NCBI GenBank assembly: GCA_963723165.1
Contig: CAVRPP010000008.1
Coordinates: 186,001 to 250,000, forward strand
From: UBA4744 sp963723165
GTDB taxonomy: Bacteria; Actinomycetota; Acidimicrobiia; Spongiisociales; UBA4744
Direction of reading: 5' to 3'
DNA length: 64,000 nt
Part shown: in pieces, positions 25,424 through 33,811 of the stretch
How the letters are laid out: each line of letters opens with the position of its first letter
Numbering within the stretch: position 1 is the stretch's first letter
The notes under the pieces: generated by a model
What the model was told of the DNA's origin: nothing
The model's database searches: none
Seen by the model: the letters and a program-made list of their open reading frames with translations, nothing else
Made by a program: the position numbers and the translations under genes

Positions 25424-25942
25424 TTGCCTCCGAAATTTGAAGACGAAGCAACCGACCGCAAGCTCTGCATCATTGTCTCCAAGGGAACCATGGAATGGGC
25501 TACCGCCGCCATGGTGCTCGGAAATGCCGCAACGAGCGAAGGAATCGAACTCCACGTGTTCTTCACGTTCTGGGGATTCGACGCCATCATCGACAAGCGG
25601 ATGGACAAACTGAAGATCTCGCCGGTCGCCAACCCTTCCATGAAGGTTCCCGGCACCGAGATCGGCATGTCCAACATGTTGGCCGGACTGCCGGGCATGA
25701 CGGCGTTCGCCTCGGGCATGATGAACAAAGAAATGGACAAACTCGGCGTTCCCCCGCACCGCGAGTTCATGCAGATGGTGCACGACTCCGGCGCCAAGTT
25801 CTGGGCCTGCCGGCTGACCTTCGACATGATGGAGAACACAACCGGTCTGACCAAGGACGACCTGTGGGACGGCGTTGAGGACATCATCAGCGCCAACGAC
25901 TTCATGGAGCTCTCTGAGGGCGGCCAGATCATATTCATCTAG
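25424..25942 (+). CDS. DsrE/DsrE2-family sulfur-relay protein
   Basis: 172 residues of the DsrE/F-like peroxiredoxin-type fold. LCIIVSKGTMEWATAAMVL opens the domain, a hydrophobic FFTFWGFDAI follows, and the conserved cysteine is Cys129 in AKFWACRLTFDMM. DsrE2 members pass sulfane sulfur to TusA or DsrC-type carriers. Start is a TTG at 25424, seven bases after AAAGGAGA. It is the last gene of the SQR-DUF1641-TusE-DsrE2 unit and is followed 10 bases on by a strong terminator. Confidence 0.88.
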   Translation: MPPKFEDEATDRKLCIIVSKGTMEWATAAMVLGNAATSEGIELHVFFTFWGFDAIIDKRMDKLKISPVANPSMKVPGTEIGMSNMLAGLPGMTAFASGMMNKEMDKLGVPPHREFMQMVHDSGAKFWACRLTFDMMENTTGLTKDDLWDGVEDIISANDFMELSEGGQIIFI

Positions 25943-25952
25943 AAAGCTGATT

Positions 25953-25981
25953 AACCCGCCGGCCTTTGCCGGCGGGTTTTT
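25953..25981 (+). terminator. Rho-independent terminator
   Basis: An 11-base perfect stem AACCCGCCGGC / GCCGGCGGGTT around a CTTT loop, followed by a T run. It closes the sulfur gene block and separates it from nifJ. Confidence 0.92.
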
Positions 25982-26088
25982 CGCGCCATTGGGGACGATC
26001 GCGGATAGGGCGGGGACTTCCTGCCCTAACCTTGTCCTGCGGGTCGCGCCATCATGGTGCCCGGCCTGACCCTCGAGGAGGCACAACC

Positions 26089-29000
26089 GTGGAGAAAAAA
26101 GTAGCCACGATCGACGGCAACGAAGCCGCCGCCTACGTGGCACACAAAACCAACGACGTCATCGCCATCTACCCGATCACCCCGGCCTCGCCAATGGGCG
26201 AGCTGTCGGACGCCTGGTCGGCATCCGGACGTAAGAACCTGTGGGGAGAGGTCCCCGCCGTCATCGAGATGCAAAGCGAAGCCGGGGCGGCCGGAGCCGT
26301 CCACGGTTCCTTGCAGGCTGGAGCTCTCACCACCACTTTCACGGCTTCCCAGGGTCTGCTGCTGATGATCCCCAATATGTTCAAGATTGCCGGCGAATTG
26401 CTTCCCGCCGTCATCCACATCGCCGCCCGCACCGTGGCCACACACGCACTCTCGATCTTCGGAGACCACAGCGACGTCATGGCCTCCCGTTCGACCGGAT
26501 TCGCCATGCTTGCCTCATCGTCGGTTCAAGAGGCCCACGACCTCGCCTTGATCGCCCACGCCGCCACACTGGAATCGCGGATCCCGTTCATGCATTTCTT
26601 CGACGGGTTCCGCACTTCTCACGAAGTCAACAAAATCGAGCTCTTGTCTGATGAAACCATTCGCGCCCTCATCAACGATGAACTCGTCAGGGAGTTTCGC
26701 TCCCGCCGGCTGAGCCCCGACCAGCCGGCCATTCGCGGCACCGCTCAGAACCCCGATGTCTTCTTTCAGGCCCGTGAAGCCGCCAACAGCTACTACAACG
26801 CGGTCCCGGACATTGTTCAGGCCACCATGGACAAATTCGCCAAGCTGACCGGACGCGCCTACCGGCCTTTCGATTACTACGGGGCCGCCGACGCCGAACG
26901 AGTGATCGTGCTGATGGGATCCGGGGTCGGAGCCGTCGAAGAGACGGTCGAAGCTCTCAACCGAAAAGGTGAGAAAGTCGGAGTCGTCAAGGTGCGCCTG
27001 TACCGACCCTTCTCCACCGCCGGGTTCATCGGCGCCTTGCCCGCCACCACCAAATCAATCGTGGTGCTCGACCGGACCAAGGAACCTGGAGCACCGGGAG
27101 AGCCGCTCTACCAGGACGTCATCACCACCATCGCCGAGGAACATGCGGCAGGACGAACGGCCTGGGACGCTTTCCCCCGCGTGATCGGTGGCCGCTATGC
27201 GCTCTCTTCCAAAGAATTCACTCCGGCGATGGTCGCCGGCATCTTCGCCGAGCTGGAGAAGCCGGAACCGAAGAACCATTTCACCATCGGCATCGTCGAC
27301 GACGTGACCCACACCAGTCTGCCCTACGACGAGGAGTTCTCGACCGAGTCTGAGACGGGTACCCGGGCGGTGTTTTACGGGCTAGGGGCCGACGGCACGG
27401 TCGGAGCCAACAAGAACTCGGTCAAGATCATCGGCGAGAACACGCCCCTCTTCGCACAAGGCCACTTCGTATACGACTCGAAGAAGTCGGGTGCCATCAC
27501 GGTCTCCCACCTCCGGTTCAGCAAGGAGCCGATCCGCTCGACGTACGAGATCAAGAGCGCCAACTTCGTAGCGTGCCATCAGTTCAACTTCCTTGAGAAG
27601 ATGGACGTGCTCGAAAAGGCCGAACAAGGTGCAACGTTCCTCCTCAACAGCCACTTCGGCCCGGAAGAAGTCTGGGATCACATCCCTGCCGGTACACAGC
27701 AGCAGATTATCTCCAAAGGCCTCGAGTTTTACGTGGTCGATGGAGGCAAGGTGGCAGGCGAAGCCGGACTGGCGGGGCGCATCAACACGGTCCTGCAAAC
27801 CTGCTTTTTCGCCCTGTCCGGAATTCTGCCCCGCGATGAGGCGATCGGAGAGATCAAAGAGGCCATCGCCAAGAGCTACGGCAAATTCGGAGACAGCGTT
27901 CTCCAGAAGAACTATGCGGCGGTCGACGGTGCCCTGGCGGCTCTGCACAAGGTCGAAGTGCCGGCTGCGGTCACCGCCAAGACCAACGGCCACAAGCTGA
28001 TTCCCGAGTACGCCCCGGACTTTGTTCAGCGGGTCACCGGCCTGATGATGGAAGGCAAAGGTGATCTTCTCCCGGTCAGCGCCCTACCAATCGACGGAAC
28101 GTTCCCGACCGGTACCACCCGGTGGGAAAAGCGCTCGATTGCCGAGGAAATCCCGATCTGGGATGCCGATATCTGCATCGATTGTGCAAAGTGCGCGATG
28201 GTCTGCCCTCACGCCGCCATCCGCATGAAGGTCTACGACCCCGAGGCGCTGGAGACCGCGCCGGCACGGTTCCCTTCCAAGGACTGGCGCGGACGCGACC
28301 TCCCCGGAAAGAAGATGACCATTCAGGTTGCACCCGAGGACTGCACCGGATGCGGCGTTTGTGTGGACGTATGTCCCGCGAAGAGTAAAGAGATCGTGCG
28401 CCACAAGTCGATCAACATGCGGCCACAGATCGAACACGTTGTCCGGGAGAGCAAGAACTTCGAGTTCTTCCTGCAGATCCCGGAGATGGACCGCACCGAG
28501 GTGAACCCCAACACGGTCAAAGGATCCCAGATGCTCGAACCGCTGTTCGAGTTCTCGGGTGCGTGCGCCGGATGCGGCGAGACGCCGTACATCAAGTTGA
28601 TGACCCAGTTGTTCGGCGACCGGACCATCATCGCCAACGCCACCGGATGCTCGTCGATCTACGGCGGCAATCTGCCGACCACGCCCTATACCACCAACTC
28701 GGATGGGCGCGGTCCGGCCTGGGCAAATTCGCTCTTCGAGGACAACGCTGAATTCGGACTGGGTATGCGACTGGCTGTTGACGCCGAAGAAGCCCAGGCC
28801 CGATCACTGGTTGCGGCGCTGGATGCGGACATCGGAGAGGGTCTGGCCGAGAGCCTGCTATCGGCCGATCAACGGGACGAAGCCGGGATCGCCGCACAAC
28901 GCGGCAGGGTCGCACAGCTCAAGGAGCGGTTGCAGAGAATCGAAACCGATCAGGCTCGCAACCTGTTGACCCTGGTCGATGCGCTCGTCAAGAAGAGCGT

Positions 29001-29672
29001 GTGGATCGTTGGAGGCGACGGCTGGGCGTACGACATCGGGTTCGGTGGTCTCGACCATGTGATGGCCAGTGGGCGGAATGTCAACATCCTGGTGCTGGAC
29101 ACCGAGGTGTACTCGAATACCGGTGGCCAGGCGTCAAAGGCCACCCCGCGGGAGCCGTGGCCAAGTTCGCCGCCAGTGGCAAGAAGACCGCCAAAAAGGA
29201 CCTCGGCCAGATCGCGATGGCCTACGGCAACGTGTACGTGGCCCAGGTGGCGCTCGGCGCCAACAACATCCAGGTGGTCAAAGCGTTCGCGGAAGCTGAA
29301 TCATTCCCGGGGCCTTCGCTGATCATCGCCTACAGCCAGTGCATCGCCCACGGCATCGACATGGAAAAAGGCATGTCCCACCAGAAGGAAGCGGTAGACA
29401 GCGGCTACTGGCCGCTATACCGGTTCGATCCCCGCCTGGAGGACCACCACCCGTTCCATCTCGACAGCAAGAAGCCGTCGATTCCCTTCAAGGAGTTCGC
29501 CTGGCAAGAAGCCCGGTTCGCCATGCTGGCCCGGTCGCAACCAGAAGAGGCCGAGAGGCTTTTCCGGATGGCTCAACAGGACATCGATGAACGGTGGAGC
29601 CTCTACGAACAGCTGGCGGATATCGAACGGAACGTGCAGAGCGATCTCGAGGACGAGGAGGTGGAAGCGTGA
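26089..29672 (+). CDS. nifJ: Pyruvate:ferredoxin (flavodoxin) oxidoreductase, frameshifted near the C-terminus
   Basis: Single-chain pyruvate:ferredoxin oxidoreductase that makes acetyl-CoA, CO2 and reduced ferredoxin. Start GTG 26089 follows GAGGAG. Seen in order: pyrimidine-binding YPITPASPMGELSD, the gamma-type domain, two [4Fe-4S] clusters (CIDCAKCAMVCPHA near residue 696, CTGCGVCVDVCPAKS near 752), and the ThDP domain with CAGCGETPY and GDGWAYDIGFGG. After SNTGGQASKATP the frame breaks: it stops at 29322, while the rest (AVAKFAASGKKTAKKD to DEEVEA) continues in another frame to 29672. One extra G in the run at 29150-29152 would restore about 1194 residues, the normal length. The break would truncate the essential C-terminal arm if real. 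Confidence 0.92.
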
Positions 29673-30679
29673 GCGTGGATCTTCACACGACCTACATGGG
29701 TATGAAGCTGGCGCATCCGGTCGTCCCGTCGGCATCACCGCTGACCGGCGACCTGGAAACCCTGCAGAAGCTCGAAGAAGCCGGCGCCCCGGCCGTGGTC
29801 CTCCCTTCTTTGTTCGAGGAGCAGATCGAACACGAAGAGCTCGAAGTTGCACGTCTTCTCGATTTCGGATCCGAGAGCTTCGGGGAAGCAACCTTCGGGT
29901 ACTTTCCGGAGCTGAACGACTACGCCACCGGGCCGGGAACATACCTCGACATGGTGACCCGGGCCAAGAGCAGTCTCTCAATTCCGGTGATCGGCAGTAT
30001 CAACGGCACTTCAAAAGGTGGTTGGATCAAGTACGGGAAGCTGATCGAAGAAGCAGGGGCAGACGCCCTCGAGTTGAATATCTACTTCATCCCAACCGAC
30101 CCGAAAGTGTCGACCGCCCAGGTCGAGCAGCAGTACCTCGACCTGGTCATGTCTGTGAAGCAATCGCTGTCGATACCACTGGCGGTGAAGATCGGGCCCT
30201 TCTTCAGCTCCATCCCGTACATCGCTCATCGACTGGTCGAATCCGGTGCCGATGCTCTGGTCATCTTCAACCGGTTCTATCAACCCGACATCGACGTCGA
30301 CGGGCTCAAGGTTCGACCGGATCTCGAACTCAGCACATCGGCCGAACTGCGCCTCCCGCTCCGGTGGACGGCAATCCTGCACGGGCGCGTCAAAACGTCG
30401 CTCGCAGTCACGACCGGGGTACATACCTCCGAAGACGTGATCAAGCTTCTGCTGGCCGGAGCGGACGTGACAATGATGGCCTCGGCGCTGCTGAAGAATG
30501 GCCCGGCCCATCTGCGTGAGGTTGTCAAAGGCGTTGAGCGATGGCTGCAGGACAACGATTACGACTCGATCGAGCAGTTGAAGGGAAGCCTCAGCCAGGC
30601 ATCATCGCCCGACCCTGGCGCATTCGAACGGGCCAATTACATGAAGACGCTGGTCACCTACGCCGGACCGTTTGTTTAG
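29669..30679 (+). CDS. Dihydroorotate dehydrogenase-like FMN protein paired with nifJ
   Basis: 336-residue TIM-barrel flavoprotein of the DHOD superfamily. Begins DLHTTYMGMKLAHPVVPSAS and includes SINGTSKGGWIKYGK, ALELNIYFIP, VKIGPFFSSIP, and the C-terminal phosphate-binding region VTTGVHTSEDVIKLLLAGAD. GTG 29669 overlaps the nifJ stop (GTGA) and follows AGGAGG. This subgroup is regularly found directly after nifJ in other bacteria and lacks the usual pyrimidine-operon context, so it is unlikely to be the biosynthetic PyrD. Its true substrate is unknown. Confidence 0.9.
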   Translation: MSVDLHTTYMGMKLAHPVVPSASPLTGDLETLQKLEEAGAPAVVLPSLFEEQIEHEELEVARLLDFGSESFGEATFGYFPELNDYATGPGTYLDMVTRAKSSLSIPVIGSINGTSKGGWIKYGKLIEEAGADALELNIYFIPTDPKVSTAQVEQQYLDLVMSVKQSLSIPLAVKIGPFFSSIPYIAHRLVESGADALVIFNRFYQPDIDVDGLKVRPDLELSTSAELRLPLRWTAILHGRVKTSLAVTTGVHTSEDVIKLLLAGADVTMMASALLKNGPAHLREVVKGVERWLQDNDYDSIEQLKGSLSQASSPDPGAFERANYMKTLVTYAGPFV

Positions 30680-30748
30680 CCAGTAGCCAGTAGCCAGCGA
30701 AGACGTATCATTCTGCCCTAACTGGCAACTGGTAACTAGCTACTCGGA
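30677..30748. repeat. Inverted heptamer repeats forming an imperfect hairpin between convergent genes
   Basis: Three perfect TAGCCAG heptamers (30677-30697, the first containing the stop codon of the upstream gene) face a set of degenerate CTGGCAA/CTGGTAA/CTAGCTA heptamers at about 30722-30742. The arms can pair over about 21 bases with four mismatches around a 24-base loop. It may act as a two-way terminator for the convergent DHOD-like and radical SAM genes. Confidence 0.6.
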
Positions 30749-32547
30749 ACGGCTCGTTCGCCGTCGAAGGGCGCCACGTCGTAGCGTCCGGCCACCCGGG
30801 CTGCGGTGTGGCGGAACTCCCGTAGCAACCCTCCGGCCAGCCCTCGTGCCAGCGTGCCGCCGACATGAAAACGTTGCGACAGCGGCCACTTGAGCTCATC
30901 AACGCCGCACAACGCAGCACCGTTGGCCGTTTGGATCTGCTGGCGAATCAGCGCCAGAGCAGCCGCCTGCTTGTCGGCGGGGAGCGCGGCCGTGCGGTCG
31001 ATCTCGGTGAGCACCGCCTCGGCTGCGGCCAGGCTGTGCGACACGGCCGCATAGGTGGCTGCGTCGATGAGGCCATGCTTGTACTTCAGTTCGTTGAGTT
31101 CCCCTGCCACTTGGTAGCTGGCCCGGGCGATCTCCTCCCGGCTCATGGCGTCGGTTTCGAAGGAGAGCATGTCCTTCCAAGAGATCTGAGTCAGAGCTTG
31201 GCGGTGTTCCTCCAGGGTGCGGTAGCGAACCTTGTATCCGAACGACGGGTCCTCGAAAGCCCGGCTTCCCGGGTCGAGGAAGGGGCTGAGGGGAGAAACG
31301 TAGGCATGCACCTTCCCGCCCGCGCCGAATCGTTGGAGCAGATGCCGGTAGTAATCCACCGCCTCGATTGCCTGACCGTAGGTCTGATGCGGTATTCCGA
31401 CCATGAAGAACAGATCGAGTTTGCGGCATCCGTGTTCCAGAGCTGCGGCAATCGTCGATTCGAGCATCTCGTTGGAAAAAGGAAACTTCCCGTTTTCACG
31501 CCGCAGTTCTTCGTCGTGCGACTCGATGGTCATTTCGAGGCTCCACGATTTCACACTCCGTTCAACCATCGAAAAGAACTCTCCGTCGGCCGGGAAGAAC
31601 AACTCGAGAATGAGTTCGTTGGGCAGATCGAGCCCGGCGAGACGGTCGAAGATCTCGCGACAACGGGTCATCCCGCCGATGCGGGGATCGTGCACCATGA
31701 AGATCGGGGCCCGCGAGAAGCTGGTAATCGTACGAGCATCGGCGGCCAGCTTCTCCGGTGATCGGTAGGCGGGCCGGGCCCGGCGACCGATCTGCCGGTA
31801 GGCCGACGCTGATCCTCCGCAGACCGAGCAATCCTGGGTACAGCCCCGGCTGTTGAGGACCATGGTGAGCGGGTAGCGCATCCACTCGATATACGGGATC
31901 AGGTTGGAGAGGTTGCCGTACTTGAACACCGACCGCATGGCGTACCGGTAGTCCGGTACATCGACGTAGTCGAGGTCCTTCGGGATGAAGGTCAACGGGT
32001 TGGCCACCATCGATCCATCCGCCCGTTTCCAGGTCAGGTTTTCCACCTCCTCCAGCGGCAAGCCTTCCCGAAGCCTCTGCAGCAGCTGCCGGACCGGCTC
32101 CTCGGTCGAATCCCCCCGGATAACAAAGTCCACGAACGGGTAGCCGATCAGCTCCTCGTGGTAATACGAAGCTGAAAGACCACCGAACAGCACGTAGCTT
32201 TCCGGATGCAGCCGCTTGACCATTTCGGCGATGGCCAGCGCACCCTGTGCATGGGGGAGCCAGTGCAGGTCGATACCGAACACTGTGGCTTCCTGACGAG
32301 CGATATAGCGCTCCACGTCGAATCTCGAACGTTGCATCATCCGGTGCGCAAGGTTGACGATCTGCACGTTGTAGTGGTTCTTCTCCAGGAACGAGGCGAT
32401 ACTGGTCAATCCGACCGGGTACATCTCGAATTCTCCGGTCGACGGCACCGCATCGGCAATCGGTCCCAGAAAGACATCCTTGCCCCGGAAATCGTAGATC
32501 GAGGGCGGGTGCAGGAAGATCAGGTCGCGCCGGAAGGGGTCCCTCAC
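30736..32547 (-). CDS. B12-binding domain radical SAM protein of unknown function
   Basis: About 603 residues. N-terminal cobalamin-binding-type Rossmann domain (LIFLHPPSIYDFRG, FGIDLHWLPHAQGAL, YVLFGGLSASYY), then a radical SAM barrel with the cluster motif CTQDCSVC (C-x3-C-x2-C) after LNSRG, and a long C-terminal region with KVHAYVSPLSPFLDPGS. I prefer GTG 32547; a longer frame to 32625 adds a poor-looking leader. Related proteins carry out B12-dependent methylations or rearrangements, and some lack a bound corrinoid. I cannot name the substrate. It is convergent with the DHOD-like gene and stands alone on its strand. Confidence 0.85.
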   Translation of the reverse strand: MRDPFRRDLIFLHPPSIYDFRGKDVFLGPIADAVPSTGEFEMYPVGLTSIASFLEKNHYNVQIVNLAHRMMQRSRFDVERYIARQEATVFGIDLHWLPHAQGALAIAEMVKRLHPESYVLFGGLSASYYHEELIGYPFVDFVIRGDSTEEPVRQLLQRLREGLPLEEVENLTWKRADGSMVANPLTFIPKDLDYVDVPDYRYAMRSVFKYGNLSNLIPYIEWMRYPLTMVLNSRGCTQDCSVCGGSASAYRQIGRRARPAYRSPEKLAADARTITSFSRAPIFMVHDPRIGGMTRCREIFDRLAGLDLPNELILELFFPADGEFFSMVERSVKSWSLEMTIESHDEELRRENGKFPFSNEMLESTIAAALEHGCRKLDLFFMVGIPHQTYGQAIEAVDYYRHLLQRFGAGGKVHAYVSPLSPFLDPGSRAFEDPSFGYKVRYRTLEEHRQALTQISWKDMLSFETDAMSREEIARASYQVAGELNELKYKHGLIDAATYAAVSHSLAAAEAVLTEIDRTAALPADKQAAALALIRQQIQTANGAALCGVDELKWPLSQRFHVGGTLARGLAGGLLREFRHTAARVAGRYDVAPFDGERAVPSS

Positions 32548-32732
32548 AGCCGAGCCCCCGATCCCTCTGCTAGTCCACGGTCCACCAGTAACCTCCGATT
32601 GCCGCACCCACGGTAGGTCCGCCACCGCTCCTGTCCCTAGAGGCCGGGGTCAGTTGTCGTAGGGACGAAGGGCAGGTCCGGTGGCTCCTTCTTCCAATAC
32701 CGAGGCCAGTCGGCAACAGGTAGCCTGAGACT

Positions 32733-33662
32733 ATGGTCGTGGTCTGGATGATCCTGATCGTTGTTGGCCTGGGGCTTGCCATCTTCGCAAGCCGACGAGC
32801 CGTAACCCATGCATCTGCGCTGGCGTTCGGGCTGCGAATTCCGCCGTTTCTGATCGGGATCACACTGGTGGCCATCGGTACCGACCTTCCCGAGATTGCC
32901 AACTCGATCGCCGCCTCGGTCTCGGGCAATGGCGACCTCAATGTCGGAGACTCGGTGGGGTCGGCGGCCACGCAGATAACTCTCGTCCTGGGGATTGCTC
33001 CTCTGGCAGGAGGAGCCTTCATTGCCGGCAGCCGCAGGGTGGCCTGGGTAGGTGCCCTCACTGCGGTCGCGCTCGCCATCGGCGCCGTCCTGTTCTCCGA
33101 CGGCTACCTGGGACGAAGAGATGCCGCCATTCTGTTGGCCTTTTGGTTGGCCGCCAACGTCGTCGTTTGGCGCGCCACGCCTTCCAGTTCGGATCCCGTG
33201 CTGACGGTCCCCAGCCGCACCAAGTATCGGCACCTCACGGCGGTCCTTGGCTATCTCGCGTTGGTCGGCGTGGGTGCAACCGCAGCGGTGTTGGCTTTCG
33301 TGGAGTTTTCAGACATCCTGGGTGTTCCTCAATACCTCATTGCGTTCTTCGTCGCCTCAATCGGTACTTCGCTGCCAGAGTTGGTTGTCTCGGTTTCCGC
33401 CCTCAGACAGGGTGCGCGTGACATTGCTGTCGGAGATCTCTTCGGGGCCTCTCTCTCTGATGCGTCGCTTTCGATCGCCGCCGGCCCGTTGATCGCACCT
33501 ACCGCCATTACGGGTTCGTTGGCTGTGCGCGGCTCGATAGTCGCTCTCGTGGCCGTCGTCCTGGTGACCGTCCTGGTGGTGCTAACGCGGCGAGTCGACT
33601 GGAAGGTCGGGCTGACCCTGCTGACGATCTATGGCGGTTTCTACATCGCGCTTTTGGTATAG
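32733..33662 (+). CDS. Sodium/calcium exchanger (CaCA) family membrane protein
   Basis: 309 residues, about ten hydrophobic segments, two alpha-repeats: AIGTDLPEIANSIAAS...VGDSVGSAATQ and SIGTSLPELVVSVSA...VGDLFGASLSD. Both keep the central Glu. Several usual ion-site residues differ: Asp replaces Ser after GT in repeat 1, Gln replaces the GSN-x-x-N asparagine, and Ala replaces the Ser of GSN in repeat 2. Cation exchange is likely but the ions may differ from Na+/Ca2+. It is divergent from the radical SAM gene, with a weak RBS at the ATG. Confidence 0.87.
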   Translation: MVVVWMILIVVGLGLAIFASRRAVTHASALAFGLRIPPFLIGITLVAIGTDLPEIANSIAASVSGNGDLNVGDSVGSAATQITLVLGIAPLAGGAFIAGSRRVAWVGALTAVALAIGAVLFSDGYLGRRDAAILLAFWLAANVVVWRATPSSSDPVLTVPSRTKYRHLTAVLGYLALVGVGATAAVLAFVEFSDILGVPQYLIAFFVASIGTSLPELVVSVSALRQGARDIAVGDLFGASLSDASLSIAAGPLIAPTAITGSLAVRGSIVALVAVVLVTVLVVLTRRVDWKVGLTLLTIYGGFYIALLV

Positions 33663-33811
33663 CGATTCTGCGCCGCGCCGATGAGGCCCATCCCGCTGCC
33701 TGGCTTGGATTGCCTGCTCATCAGGCGGAAGTACGCGCCATGACTGACCGTCGTCCCTCCACCCCCGCCCGGCAAAGCTGGTCCAACGGAATCACTTGTC
33801 CCCCGACCGTT

